Source: Ensifer aridi (GTDB lineage Bacteria > Pseudomonadota > Alphaproteobacteria > Rhizobiales > Rhizobiaceae). Taken from it: DNA of 64,000 bases. A model generated the notes under the pieces. That model was not told where the DNA came from, searched no databases, and saw nothing but the letters and a program-made list of their open reading frames with translations. The stretch is from contig NZ_LUAV01000022.1 in assembly GCF_002078505.1 (NCBI RefSeq), positions 281,202 through 345,201 of the forward strand, read 5' to 3'. Both the position numbers and the translations under genes were made by a program. How positions within the stretch are numbered: position 1 is the stretch's first letter; every line of letters begins with the position of its first letter. Shown here one piece after another: positions 42,828 through 52,824 of the stretch.

Positions 42828-44435
42828 CTACATTCTAAAGACGCCATAATGTGGTGTCTCGATGGGAGCATTGAGCGAAGCACTCACGGCGATTGCGAGC
42901 GCGGTTCTGGTGTCGACAGGATCAAGAATCCCGTCGTCCCAGATTTCAGACGTTGCGTAGTAAGCGCTAGATCGCTTCCTATATTCTTCCAAAACCGACT
43001 GTTTGGTGGCTTCGTAATCCTGCGCCGATACGCGCCTATCATCGAACGCGAGTTGCTTTGCCTTGACATCTGTCAGCACTCGCGCCGCTTGATCGGCACC
43101 CAAGGCTGAAATCTGAGCCTGCGGCCATGTGAACAGAAAACGCGGATCGAAAGCGCGCCCGGCCATAGCGAAGGTCCCTGCACCATGAGAATGGTTGCAA
43201 ATGACCGTGAATTTAGGCACGGCTGCTCCAGACACGGCCATGAGTAGCTTGGCGCCGTTTTTGGTAATGCCACGCCGCTCGTATTCGCTGCCGACCATGA
43301 ACCCCGTGATGTTCTGCAGGAATAGCAGGGGCGTCCGGTTCATATCGCATAACTGGATGAAATGAGCGCCCTTCAGCGCACTGTCGTCGAACAGCACGCC
43401 ATTGTTCGCCAGAACACCGATTTGGTATCCATGAAGGCGCGCGAATCCGCACACCAGAGATCGGCCGTAGCGTGGCTGGTATTCATGGAACCTGCTGCCA
43501 TCGACCAGGCGCGCGAGTATCTCCCGCATATCGAAGTGCATTCGAGGGTCTCTTGGAATTATGCCGTATAGTTCCGACGCATCATAGGCGGGCGGCTCCG
43601 GAGCGACTCGATCGATCGAGGCTTTCTCGGGACGTTTGAAACGGGCAACTATGTCGCGGGCAATCGCGATCGCGTGCATCTCTGAGTCCGCGAGATAGTC
43701 GGCCGTTCCCGATACGCTGGTTTGCATGTCAGCACCGCCGAGCTCGTCGACAGACACGTGCTGGCCAGTCGCAACTTGAACGACCGATGGACCGCCCAGA
43801 AATATCGCTCCGCTTCCCTGGACGATCACGTTGTACTCGCTAAGCGCAGGAACGTAGGCCCCTCCTGCGATGCACTGTCCCATCACAAGAGCGACCTGAG
43901 GCACGCCCATCTTCGAGAGAATGGATTGGTTTCGGAAGATTCTGCCCGCGTGGTGGCGATCCGCGAAGAAGTCTGCCTGCAGAGGCAGAAATCCACCGCC
44001 GCAGTCGCAAAGATGAACGACGGGCAAACGATTTTCGATTGCTATATCCAAGGATCGGACGATCTTCTTGACCGACAACGGATACCATGCACCACCCTTC
44101 ACGCTCGAGTCATCAGCGTGAACGATCACCTCGCGTCCCGCGACGATGCCGATGCCGACGACCTGTGCTGCGCTTGGCACCTCTCCGTCGTAAGCCTCGT
44201 TCGCAGCCAGTGTCGAAAGTTCGAGGAAAGGAGTTTCTGGATCGAGCAGAGCCTCGACCCGTTCACGAACAAAGAGCTTGTTTTGTCGCCGCAGGCGCTC
44301 GCGATCGCGCTCGGGACGCTCTAAACGGACCGCACGCTGGCGCTCCTTTAATTCGGCCGCAAGTCTTCTGTTGTGGAGTTCGTTGAGGCGAAATTCTTGC
44401 GAGTTCACGTCGATGAGAGAAGCGAGGCGCTGCAT
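42828..44435 (-). CDS. Acyl-CoA carboxylase, carboxyltransferase (beta) subunit
   Basis: A 535-residue protein of the methylcrotonyl/geranyl/propionyl-CoA carboxylase beta family. Visible blocks: RERVEALLDPETPFLELSTLAA, GREVIVHADDSSVKGGAWYP, MGQCIAGGAYVPALS, FLQNITGFMVGSEYE, and SHGAGTFAMAGRAFDPRFLF with the crotonase-fold oxyanion glycines. It transfers carboxyl from biotin to an acyl-CoA. The GGAWYP and FLQNITGFMVG pattern favours a methylcrotonyl/geranyl-type substrate over propionyl, but this is a weak call. One base separates it from the biotin carrier gene. Confidence 0.88.
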   Translation of the reverse strand: MQRLASLIDVNSQEFRLNELHNRRLAAELKERQRAVRLERPERDRERLRRQNKLFVRERVEALLDPETPFLELSTLAANEAYDGEVPSAAQVVGIGIVAGREVIVHADDSSVKGGAWYPLSVKKIVRSLDIAIENRLPVVHLCDCGGGFLPLQADFFADRHHAGRIFRNQSILSKMGVPQVALVMGQCIAGGAYVPALSEYNVIVQGSGAIFLGGPSVVQVATGQHVSVDELGGADMQTSVSGTADYLADSEMHAIAIARDIVARFKRPEKASIDRVAPEPPAYDASELYGIIPRDPRMHFDMREILARLVDGSRFHEYQPRYGRSLVCGFARLHGYQIGVLANNGVLFDDSALKGAHFIQLCDMNRTPLLFLQNITGFMVGSEYERRGITKNGAKLLMAVSGAAVPKFTVICNHSHGAGTFAMAGRAFDPRFLFTWPQAQISALGADQAARVLTDVKAKQLAFDDRRVSAQDYEATKQSVLEEYRKRSSAYYATSEIWDDGILDPVDTRTALAIAVSASLNAPIETPHYGVFRM

Positions 44436-44436
44436 C

Positions 44437-44940
44437 TCAATGCCCTTCCTCTGTGATCGTAACTAGTGCCGCGCCATGCTCAAAGCTCTCGCCTTCGTTG
44501 AAGTGAATTCGGTCGACCACCCCATCCTGTGGGGAGCGTATGACGCTTTCCAGCTTCATGCTCTCGATCACCATCAGCGCCGTGCCTGCGGAGATCGCGT
44601 CGCCAGGCGAAACCGACGTTTTAACGACGACGCCTGGCATAGGCGCGCGCGCCACGAGAAGACCTGCATCCTTGTTCACGAGAGCGTGGGCTGACAATGG
44701 ATCTCGGTAGCGCAGAATGCGCGTTCTGCCGCGAATATGCAGATGAATTGCGTCACCATCGATGGCGAACCTGACCCGCTCGCTTGCGCCCGCTATGGTA
44801 AGAAGGCCGCAGCCGTCGCCCTGATGGGAGAAATCGAGTGATGCAAGTACTTCGTCGCCCAAATGGAGGCGATATCCCTGCTGCCAGCGTGAAAGCCACA
44901 ACTGATAATCTACACCTTCAAGCTCGAAAACGTGGTTCAC
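44437..44940 (-). CDS. Biotin carboxyl carrier protein
   Basis: A 167-residue protein with the biotinylation motif VIESMKLES near residue 127 (Lys is the biotin site) and the barrel segment ARAPMPGVVVKTSVSPGD. The N-terminal about 85 residues form a linker or BT-like domain. In many acyl-CoA carboxylases this domain is fused to biotin carboxylase; here it is a separate gene overlapping the carboxylase by 4 bp. Confidence 0.88.
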   Translation of the reverse strand: MNHVFELEGVDYQLWLSRWQQGYRLHLGDEVLASLDFSHQGDGCGLLTIAGASERVRFAIDGDAIHLHIRGRTRILRYRDPLSAHALVNKDAGLLVARAPMPGVVVKTSVSPGDAISAGTALMVIESMKLESVIRSPQDGVVDRIHFNEGESFEHGAALVTITEEGH

Positions 44941-46415
44941 GCGTTTCTCCAGCCGCCGAGAGAGGCGTGAAGCTCGGGTACGGCATCTGCCGAATCGCGG
45001 ACTGGTCGCGTCAGGAGAGCGGCGGCTGCCAGGAAGGTCGACAAGTCGGACTGAGAGTCGCCAGCGGTCAGCTGCTGATTTTCGTCGAGATATCCAGTAT
45101 GAAACTGCCCGCTTAGAAATTGTTCGTCGGCAAGGACGCGCGCGAGAAAGCTCGCGTTTGTTTCGCAGCCGAGGAGCACCAGCTCCCGCATCGCGCGTTC
45201 GGCCGTTAGCGCAGCCTCATTACGCGTGCTCGAATGTACGATCACCTTTGCCAACAGGGAATCAAAGGCTGTCGTTATTTGCTGACCTTGCGAGATGCCG
45301 CTGTCGATCCGTAAGCCTGGACCGCCGGGATAGTCGAGCACCAGTATTTTCCCCGTCGTGGGGGCAAAGCCGCGTTCAGGAGCCTCGGCATACACTCTCG
45401 CTTCGATTGCGTGGCCTGTCGACACGATACCTGGCTGCGAAAATCTAAGCTCGTGGCCGCCGGCGACATAGAGCTGTTCGGCAACAATATCGATACCAGT
45501 GATCATTTCGGTGACGGGATGCTCCACCTGCAGGCGCGTATTCATCTCGAGGAAATAGAACTCTCCTCCGTGAACGATGAATTCCACAGTGCCGGCATTT
45601 CGATAGTCAGCGGCGCGAGCGATGCCCACGGCAGTTTCGCAGATTCTCTCGCGCAACCCCGGGGAAAGCGTCGACGCGGGCGCCTCCTCTATGACCTTCT
45701 GAAATCTGCGCTGGACCGAGCACTCCCGCTCGAACAGATGAACGACGTTTCCGAAGGAGTCGCCGAGCACCTGCACTTCGATATGCCGTGGCTTTTCGAT
45801 ATATCGTTCTATGTAGAGCCGGCCATCCTCGAAGTAGCGCTGCGCCTCACTGCGTGCCTGCGCAATGGCGTCTTCCAAGGTGTCGAGGTCGCGGACGACC
45901 CGCATGCCCTTGCCGCCGCCGCCGGCCGATGCTTTTACCAGCAAAGGCCCTCCAATGGATCGCGCCCTCTGGATGAACGAGGCCGGATCATCTTCTTCGA
46001 TCGCTGAAGGCACGACCGGAAATCCGTTCTGCTGAACGAAGTTGCGGGCCCGGATCTTGTCGCCCATCAATTGGATGATCTCAGGAGTAGGCCCGACGAA
46101 CGCGAACCCAGACTCGACCACCGCCCTCGCGAACTCCGCATTCTCTGATAGGAATCCATAGCCTGGGTGAACCGCCCCGACGTTCGCCTCGCGGGCGGCA
46201 GCGATGATTTGTGCGGTATCAAGATAGGCCGCGACTGGCGTGCGACTGCTTACGGCAATCGCTATGTCGGCCATTGAGACGGCCGGCGCTCCCGCATCGA
46301 GATCGTGGTAGACAATTGCGGAGCGCAGTTCAAGCTCGCGCAGGGTCTTGATGATGCGTACGGCAACCTCGCCTCTATTGGCGATCAGAACGGTATCAAA
46401 GGGTAATTTTCGCAT
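44937..46415 (-). CDS. Biotin carboxylase subunit
   Basis: A 492-residue ATP-grasp biotin carboxylase: DTVLIANRGEVAVRIIKT, GAVHPGYGFLSENAEF, the glycine loop VKASAGGGGKGMRVV, ERECSVQRRFQKVIEEAP and EFYFLEMNTRLQVEHPVTEM. The C-terminal 45 residues are longer than the minimal enzyme. It carboxylates the carrier protein with ATP and bicarbonate. Start at ATG 46415. The three genes form one acyl-CoA carboxylase operon. Confidence 0.9.
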   Translation of the reverse strand: MRKLPFDTVLIANRGEVAVRIIKTLRELELRSAIVYHDLDAGAPAVSMADIAIAVSSRTPVAAYLDTAQIIAAAREANVGAVHPGYGFLSENAEFARAVVESGFAFVGPTPEIIQLMGDKIRARNFVQQNGFPVVPSAIEEDDPASFIQRARSIGGPLLVKASAGGGGKGMRVVRDLDTLEDAIAQARSEAQRYFEDGRLYIERYIEKPRHIEVQVLGDSFGNVVHLFERECSVQRRFQKVIEEAPASTLSPGLRERICETAVGIARAADYRNAGTVEFIVHGGEFYFLEMNTRLQVEHPVTEMITGIDIVAEQLYVAGGHELRFSQPGIVSTGHAIEARVYAEAPERGFAPTTGKILVLDYPGGPGLRIDSGISQGQQITTAFDSLLAKVIVHSSTRNEAALTAERAMRELVLLGCETNASFLARVLADEQFLSGQFHTGYLDENQQLTAGDSQSDLSTFLAAAALLTRPVRDSADAVPELHASLGGWRNA

Positions 46416-47158
46416 TCGCCTATTTGTCTAGCTTAGGGCTGAGACTAGATTTCCGGGCCATCGTAGTGCTCTCAATCTCCGTATAATGGCCTGCAAATCT
46501 CCCATGGATCGGGTTCGAAATTCATCCCGCGTTGTCACAACCTCTCTGTGGTCGATGCTTTGATGGCAGGGGTAGCGTCATCCGCAGCATACCGAAGTCG
46601 GCCGGCCCATCGCTGAGCAGCGGCAATCCCTCGATAGCGTAAGCAGCGAGCCCACTTGGGCGCGACACTTGCGGTTCGTGTAATGCCCTCTCTGGTGGGC
46701 GGGTGGACGGCAGAGACGGAGCGCGCCTGTTCCATGGGCGCCATTTCGCATGCGTATTTCACTTGCGCCTGTTGGCATGACCCTTCTCTCCATCGGGCTG
46801 GCACCCGAGACATATCGAATGAGTCGAATACAGATCCCACCCCTGATTTCACTCCACCATCGCCACTTCGGGACATCGAGCTATTTAGTATAACCTCAGC
46901 GAATTCCGGCATCCGCGTCGTGAAGAAAGTCGTGCTTGGACTAGTAGCCGAAAATAGGTTGCGCATTACACCGATGTCTTAGTAGTGTTGGCTGAAATTG
47001 AGTCGCTTTCTGCCATTGGCAACAAACGACTGTCTGATTCCTCGGTGTATAAGCTCAATGATACTCTCCTATACTTGTAAACGAACTGCGGAAGCTATAC
47101 CGGAAGAGGCTGTAAGGCCACACTTATTGTGTCGCGTGACACTTTTTTGGGTATCTGC
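46416..47158. other. Divergent intergenic region
   Basis: About 740 bases between the carboxylase operon and the MocR-like gene. A minus-strand frame at 46535-46966 is open but compositionally odd and domain-less. Near 47130 there is GTGTC-GCGT-GACAC, a short inverted repeat just upstream of the regulator start, which could be an autoregulatory site. Confidence 0.4.
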
Positions 47159-48556
47159 ATGCTGATGAAATCACCTTGGGAGCCTTGGATCGCATCCGGC
47201 GATGAGCCCGTGTACCAGCGCCTGGCAGCCGCAATCGCGGAGGATCTGGTCAATGGCAAAATCGCTCCCGGATCCCGCCTGCCGGCGCAGAGGGACCTGA
47301 GCTACCGACTGGGAGTGGGGCTAGGCACCGTGACAAAGGCCTACGGGCTCTTGGCGCGCCAAGGCCTTGCCTCATCCTTCCACGGACGCGGAATGTTCGT
47401 GACGAACAAAATCCTGACCACCAGAAAAATGGTCGATCTGAGCTTAAATGTGCCTCCGAACGTCATCTCGGAGAAACTGCTGAGCGGGACGTTGGCCTCG
47501 CTTGCCACAACCATTGACGCTGACACCTACGGAGCGTGCACCTTCCCAAAGGGAACCCTCGATCAACGTATGGCGGTTGCGGGATGGCTTCAGCACTATT
47601 GCGCCTCGGCCGACGCCGAACGCATGATCTTTTGCAATGGCGGTCAACATGCTCTTTCGACGGTGCTGACCGCACTGGTCGCTCCGGACATTTGCTTAGC
47701 AACTGACGAGTTGCCGTTTCCCGGGCTCGTGAGGATTTCACATTTGCTCGGCATTGAGCTGGTCGGAATTGACACTGATCCAGAAGGCCTTCTCCCAGAA
47801 GCCCTCGAGCGGATCGCATGCGAGGTCGCTTCGAGGAAGAAGCGCCTCGTGCTGTTCACTAACCCAACCGCGCAGAATCCAACCGGCAGGACGATGTCGC
47901 GGTCACGGATCAAGGACATTGCCGTCATTTGCCAGCGCCGAGACATATTGATAATCGAAGACGACGTGTACGCATCCTTCGCTGCGCATGATCGCATTTG
48001 CTTTCTCGATCTAGCGCCTGAACGAACCTACTACATAAACAGCTTCGCGACGCTGTTCACACCGGGGCTGCGCCTTGGTGTTCTGATTGCTCCATCTCAT
48101 CAGCTGGACAACTTAGTGCGCGTGCTCCGCGCCCAAGGTGCAACTGACTCTCCAATATCCAGGCTTATCGTACACAAATGGATAGCGGATGGGGTGGCAT
48201 CACATATCTCGAGAACCACAAGCGCGGAAGCGGCTGTTCGCAACAAGGTAGCAGCTTCAATCTTCTCCTCGATAAGCGATGCGTGGATCGGCAGCGGGTT
48301 CCACATGTTTCTGTCGATGCGCCACTCTGCGGCAGTCGCACTCGCCAGCGCAGCCCGCGAACGCGGGATAATGGTCACCGATCCCGCGGTCTCTCTGTCA
48401 GACGGAAATGATCAAAGCGGCATTCGCCTTTGCCTGGGTGGGCCTACGCGCCTCGAACTTAGCGCAGCATTAAGGGAGATTGCCACCCTTCAAGTTCAAC
48501 TGGGGCAGGGGACGAAGGCGACGGCAAAAGACCTCGGGGACAACATGAATGCTTAA
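47159..48556 (+). CDS. MocR-like regulator lacking the PLP lysine
   Basis: A 465-residue protein with a GntR winged helix (PVYQRLAAAIAEDLVNGKIAP, then AQRDLSYRLGVGLGTVTKAYGLL) and an aminotransferase-fold domain (FTNPTAQNPTGRTM, IIEDDVYASF). At the position where MocR proteins have S-x-S-K the sequence reads NSFATLFTPGLRLGV: Lys is replaced by Thr. It therefore cannot form the usual PLP Schiff base. It may be an apo-sensor or bind another ligand. ATG 47159 is chosen as start. It lies between the carboxylase operon and the acyl-CoA synthetase and probably regulates one or both. Confidence 0.85.
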   Translation: MLMKSPWEPWIASGDEPVYQRLAAAIAEDLVNGKIAPGSRLPAQRDLSYRLGVGLGTVTKAYGLLARQGLASSFHGRGMFVTNKILTTRKMVDLSLNVPPNVISEKLLSGTLASLATTIDADTYGACTFPKGTLDQRMAVAGWLQHYCASADAERMIFCNGGQHALSTVLTALVAPDICLATDELPFPGLVRISHLLGIELVGIDTDPEGLLPEALERIACEVASRKKRLVLFTNPTAQNPTGRTMSRSRIKDIAVICQRRDILIIEDDVYASFAAHDRICFLDLAPERTYYINSFATLFTPGLRLGVLIAPSHQLDNLVRVLRAQGATDSPISRLIVHKWIADGVASHISRTTSAEAAVRNKVAASIFSSISDAWIGSGFHMFLSMRHSAAVALASAARERGIMVTDPAVSLSDGNDQSGIRLCLGGPTRLELSAALREIATLQVQLGQGTKATAKDLGDNMNA

Positions 48557-48811
48557 AGTGGGTCCGAACAAAAAGGGCGTTTGCATGCTTAAGCCTCCTT
48601 TTGTTTCTCTCCCGATTGCCTGGCTGGCCACAAACGTCTTGTGTTCGAATCTGGCATGTCAATTGAGCGTACCAACACCTTGCTTTGGGGGAGTTGAAGA
48701 CAACCTCGCCGAGCCGAAGAACCACCCGTGCCTCAATCGCTCGCAAGGGTTGTGTGGCCTTAACCTCGTCGGAAAAGTCGCATGTGGCTCCAGACAGAAG
48801 GATAGGTGACA

Positions 48812-50353
48812 ATGGATCTCTGCACACTGATTGACCGCAATGCGGCGTTTGCTCCAAACAAGCCTGCAATTCATTTCGAGAGCGAGACCTTGAGCTATGC
48901 CGCGTTGCGCCGACGCATCGAGCAAGCCGCGCGCGCCCTGAACAAAGAGCTCGGAGTCACTAAAGGCGACCGCGTCGCCATCCTCAGCCTGAACCGGCCC
49001 GAGTATCTAATTCTTCTCTATGCGTGTGCGCGACTTGGCGCAATTATGCTGCCTTTGAATTGGCGCCTCGCGGCGGCTGAGCAGATCTTCATTTTGTCCA
49101 ATGCCGAAGCAAAGGTATTGGTTGTCGAGCAGGCGTTTGACGGGCTTCTGCCGCGTCTGTCACACACACTGCCTGACACCTCAGTCGTCGGTCTGGATTT
49201 CACGCCGCCTGGCGGGAGCACATGGAGTAAACTGTTAGACCAAGGCAGCGGCGATAGCCGCAACTCACATGCTGACTTGAGCTGCCCGCTTCTGATCATC
49301 TACACTTCCGGCACTACCGGGCGGCCGAAAGGCGCGGTCCTCCGACAAGAAGCATTGCTCTGGAACGGGGTGATGAGTCAGCACATGCATGCTCTGACGT
49401 CGGAAGATCATGTGTTGTCGGTATTGCCGTTCTTTCACGTGGGCGGGCTTAACATTCAGACCACTCCGGCTTTGCACCACGGTGCGACGGTCACTATCCA
49501 TTCCCGATTTGCGGCAGACGCGACACTTGCTGCATTTGAGCGTGATCGGCCAACGCTGACGGCATTGGTACCGACGGCCATCCAGGCATTGACCGACCAC
49601 GCCGCATGGTTGACCGCCGACTTGTCTTCCTTGAAGGCTGTTTCAACCGGCTCGACAATCGTGTCTCAGGCCCTGATCGAACGCGTTACCGCGCGAGGGG
49701 TACCGGTCCTGCAGGTCTATGGCTCCACAGAAACTTGCCCCATCGCCATCTACACGAGGTTTGGAGGTGATCTCTCGCGCCGCGAGTCTACTGGCCTAAC
49801 GGGGCTATGCTGCGACGTAATGATCATCGATGACGCCGGCAACGAGCTGCCGGCGGGTGCCCCAGGCGAAATCGCAGTGCGTGGCCCGAATGTCTTCTGT
49901 GAATATTGGGGCGATCAACAAGCGACCCGCGAGGCACTGCGTGACGGGTGGTATCGGACTGGCGACATCGGGCACTGCGATGCCGACGGCCATTTTTGGG
50001 TCCGCGATCGCAAAAAGAACCTCATCATTTCGGGCGGAGAAAATATCTATCCGGCCGAAGTCGAGCGTGTGCTCGGGGAGCACCCCGATGTCCAGGAATG
50101 CGCCGTTGTCGGTCGGCCACATTCGCGCTGGGGGGAGGTGCCGGTCGCCTATGTTGTCAGGCGGGCAGGGGCAGGGGCACGGATCGAAGCGGAAGCACTG
50201 GCAGCGCATGTGCAGTCGCAGGTCGCCCGCTTCAAGGTCCCGCGGGAGTTCATTTTCACGAGAGAACTGCCGCGAACAGCGTTGGGCAAGGTTCAGCACT
50301 CGATTTTGAGAGAGCTTGAAGCGCGATCGAGCGAGGAAGAAGGCAGCGAATGA
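48812..50353 (+). CDS. Acyl-CoA synthetase (AMP-forming)
   Basis: A 513-residue ANL-superfamily ligase: the P-loop-like YTSGTTGRPKGA, VYGSTETCPIA, GWYRTGDIGHCDADGHFWV, RDRKKNLIISGGENIYPAEVE, and the catalytic lysine in LPRTALGKVQ. It activates a carboxylic acid to its CoA ester. ATG 48812 has AAGGATAGG upstream. The nearby acyl-CoA carboxylase could act on its product, giving a short organic-acid catabolic route; which acid cannot be told. Confidence 0.88.
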   Translation: MDLCTLIDRNAAFAPNKPAIHFESETLSYAALRRRIEQAARALNKELGVTKGDRVAILSLNRPEYLILLYACARLGAIMLPLNWRLAAAEQIFILSNAEAKVLVVEQAFDGLLPRLSHTLPDTSVVGLDFTPPGGSTWSKLLDQGSGDSRNSHADLSCPLLIIYTSGTTGRPKGAVLRQEALLWNGVMSQHMHALTSEDHVLSVLPFFHVGGLNIQTTPALHHGATVTIHSRFAADATLAAFERDRPTLTALVPTAIQALTDHAAWLTADLSSLKAVSTGSTIVSQALIERVTARGVPVLQVYGSTETCPIAIYTRFGGDLSRRESTGLTGLCCDVMIIDDAGNELPAGAPGEIAVRGPNVFCEYWGDQQATREALRDGWYRTGDIGHCDADGHFWVRDRKKNLIISGGENIYPAEVERVLGEHPDVQECAVVGRPHSRWGEVPVAYVVRRAGAGARIEAEALAAHVQSQVARFKVPREFIFTRELPRTALGKVQHSILRELEARSSEEEGSE

Positions 50354-50657
50354 AGATCGGGGCCACAAGCGAACTGCGGTTCCTTTCCGGTTGCCAGTGG
50401 ACTGCCATTCAACATGCGCCAAACCGTGTGCTGAAGGATGAGCAACGGCAGTTCGCAAAGGCTTGCCAGACTGCTCGATCGCATCCAGGGCGCAGGCGAG
50501 GGCTTCCAGCGGTGGAAAACGCCCAGCAGGCTGTCGGCAAAAATGGCTTTCGAAGCGATCGATCTAGCAATGATTTGAGCCTTGGCCGAGAAGATGGTCT
50601 TCGGCTCGTTAGGGATTTTGCCGCCAGGGTAAATCTTCCGATCAGATCACCAGGGGT

Positions 50658-50750
50658 GAGGACCTTGATGAGGCTGACCAGGTGCCCCGAGTCAAAGCCG
50701 GCGCCCGCGACTACGTCACCAAGCCCTTCGGGTCGAAAAGGCTCTTGTAG
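50658..50750 (+). pseudogene. Response-regulator receiver-domain scrap
   Basis: The frame ends VKAGARDYVTKPFGSKRLL then TAG, which is the beta5-alpha5 part (GADDYxxKPF) of a CheY-like receiver domain. Nothing else of the gene is present nearby. It is debris in the 530-base gap after the acyl-CoA synthetase. Confidence 0.45.
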
Positions 50751-50884
50751 AGACAATGACCCTCAGTCCATGTTGAGTAGGGGAGATATTCGCTGGCCGC
50801 CCGTCATGGTGCATGGCCGAACGGCGTTTGAAGGTACAGGGCTGCAGCGGGATCGCAGTCCACGTTTTTCGAGGTAGGAACACT

Positions 50885-51490
50885 ATGAAATCACCGTGGA
50901 AATTTCTGGTTCAATTGTCGTCGGGGCGACGGCCGGCGAAAGTGCAAGAGAATTCGATCGCGCATGATGCTGATCCCGAGGGTCTCGAAAGCGAAGCGGA
51001 AAACAAGTCGGCACTTCCGTCCGATAATCCAACAGAAGCTTCCAGCACACCTGATCAGGATGCAGACGGCCAGATTAATCAAGTGATGTTGTCGGATAAG
51101 CCGACAAGCCATCCCAATCTCACGCAGGAAATCAGCCAGCCGATTGACATTCAAGAGGCTGAAACCCCTGCGCCCAATGAAACCAATCATTCGGGTACCG
51201 AGGGGAAGGCATCGGCGCCGAAAAGCGAGAAAAGCGAAAAGCTCCAAGGAAAACCGCAAACCACACGCCGAGAACCTCCGAAGAGAGCCCGCACTCAGGT
51301 GGTTGCGCGAAGCGCTGTCGCCACAAATGAAGCGCAAAGCGTACAACCCTCTTCTTCCCGGGATCCTTTCTTCAACGAAGTGGCAATCCTCGACGAGGAG
51401 ATCAAAAAGCTGCGCCAACTGCTGGCTCAAAAACTTTATGAGCAGAACGTTCAGCTCAAAAAGATGCTTGAGCGTTTCGACGTTTCGTGA
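50885..51490 (+). CDS. Hypothetical charged protein with C-terminal coiled coil
   Basis: A 201-residue, low-complexity, very hydrophilic protein. Residues 25-150 are rich in Ser, Glu, Pro and Lys. The last about 40 residues (FFNEVAILDEEIKKLRQLL, then QKLYEQNVQLKKMLERF) form a convincing amphipathic coiled coil. GAGGTAGGAACACT precedes ATG 50885. No domain is known to me. It may bridge partners through the coiled coil. Confidence 0.6.
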   Translation: MKSPWKFLVQLSSGRRPAKVQENSIAHDADPEGLESEAENKSALPSDNPTEASSTPDQDADGQINQVMLSDKPTSHPNLTQEISQPIDIQEAETPAPNETNHSGTEGKASAPKSEKSEKLQGKPQTTRREPPKRARTQVVARSAVATNEAQSVQPSSSRDPFFNEVAILDEEIKKLRQLLAQKLYEQNVQLKKMLERFDVS

Positions 51491-51869
51491 GCCGGCGTCC
51501 ACGACGCCGGAGGGAGCTTGCTGTAGGACGCCATTCGCCGGAAGCTGGAACGCGTCACCCGCGAGCTCATCTAAAAAGCTGAATAGGGATCCCGGCGCCA
51601 AGCTCGACTGGATCGCTGTCGATCACTGAAACACCGACCATCCGCGTGTCCACGTCACTCTGCGTGGGCGCACCGGGGCTGTGTCTTGATTCGGATGCCC
51701 TCCATTTTTGCCGCGTTTGTGCGCGGCAGCTGAACTAGTGTCAACGCTCTGCGGACAAGCAGGTGTTTTTTGCTTGGAGCCGACGAAAGGGAATCGGATA
51801 CATGAAAGCTCCACGTGATAAGCGACGTCTTGGAACGAAAGATCAAATGGGGCACTAAGGCATAATTGA

Positions 51870-52333
51870 GTGGCGACACGGCGAAAGCTGCGCGAGGAGT
51901 TCACGAGATTGAGTGGCAAGCTGCTGTCGGTCGTGCGCGACGATCCAGTTTGCCGGCGGCTGAGCCAGGTCTCGATGATGGCGCAGATGCAGAACATTAT
52001 CGACTTCCCGCCCGCGGCTAAGCTGGACGCGTCTGCACGCCTCGATCCAAGCCGGGCGAGCGAGCAGGAGTTAGAGTGCGAACTGGTGTTCATGGGCAAG
52101 GGCCGCTGCGCCGTTTGCCACGTCCCGCAGACCGCCTTCATGGACAACAACATGCACGACCTGAAGCTCGAGCGCTTCTATAAGATCGGCCAGACGGCCA
52201 ACGATCTCGTGATTTCACCAGATGGTCCGATCAAAACCTTCACACTGCGACACTGCGTGGCATCAAGGACGCTCCACCCTATTTGCGCAATGGGCGGCCG
52301 ATGACACTCGCCGACACGGTCGAGTTCAGCTAA
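51870..52333 (+). pseudogene. Di-heme cytochrome c peroxidase-like relic
   Basis: The plus-strand frame contains ELVFMGKGRCAVCHVP, a CxxCH heme-binding site, then HDLKLERFYKIGQTANDLV and TFTLR. After a short duplication near 52250 another frame continues GIKDAPPYLRNGRPMTLADT up to a TAA at 52331. These blocks match the C-terminal half of cytochrome c peroxidase/MauG-like proteins. The N-terminal heme domain is missing. The relic runs head-on into the JAB gene with a 4-bp overlap. Confidence 0.7.
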
Positions 52334-52824
52334 GTCTTGTAGGTGGAGATCGTGGCCGCGGTGGTTTCCACCCCTTCGAAAAGGAACGCCCGACGTTTTA
52401 ATTGTCCGACCCAGGCGTGGGGCAGCCAGTTCTCGGGTCCGCCACATAGGAGGATCATGACTGGTCTGGGCGCACGCGCTTCTGGAGAGCGGATGATCGT
52501 TTTGAGGCAGCGACGGTCGGTCCAGCTTGGTTCGCCGCTCTGGGCGTTCGGATGCGTGTGCCAGTCGCCTATGTAGGTGTCGACAAGGCCTGACGCGCGA
52601 TAATGACGGTCGATCTCGGACTGCTCCCATTCGCGGTCCGGGGAAAAGCTGCTGCGTGTGCGGATCGCTTCCGATCCGCCGTCAATCATCTTCGTGATTA
52701 CCGCGACATTCTCGTCCGACCAGTATCCCATAAAGGTCCCGCCTGTTTCGAGGTCGTGCCAACGGCTCGCGTCTTTCAGCATCGCTTCAACGACGGACTC
52801 CGGTATCCAGATCAGCTTCGGCAT
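52330..52824 (-). CDS. JAB/MPN metalloprotease (deubiquitinase-like)
   Basis: A 164-residue protein with a complete JAMM site: Glu26 in ETGG, His89 and His91 in GDWHTHP, Ser100 and Asp103 in EPSWTD. Such enzymes release ubiquitin-like proteins from conjugates or trim precursors. ATG 52824 overlaps the 3' end of the E1 domain gene by 13 bp. Its pairing with an E2-E1 fusion marks a bacterial ubiquitin-like conjugation operon. Confidence 0.87.
   Translation of the reverse strand: MPKLIWIPESVVEAMLKDASRWHDLETGGTFMGYWSDENVAVITKMIDGGSEAIRTRSSFSPDREWEQSEIDRHYRASGLVDTYIGDWHTHPNAQSGEPSWTDRRCLKTIIRSPEARAPRPVMILLCGGPENWLPHAWVGQLKRRAFLFEGVETTAATISTYKT

Noticed and set aside
46535..46966. 143-codon minus-strand frame
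   Set aside because: Arg/Ser/Ala-rich, no domain, no ribosome site, and the opposite strand is open as well.
47129..47150. Terminator at GTGTC-GCGT-GACAC followed by Ts
   Set aside because: The stem is only five base pairs and it lies just before a gene start, so an operator is as likely as a terminator.
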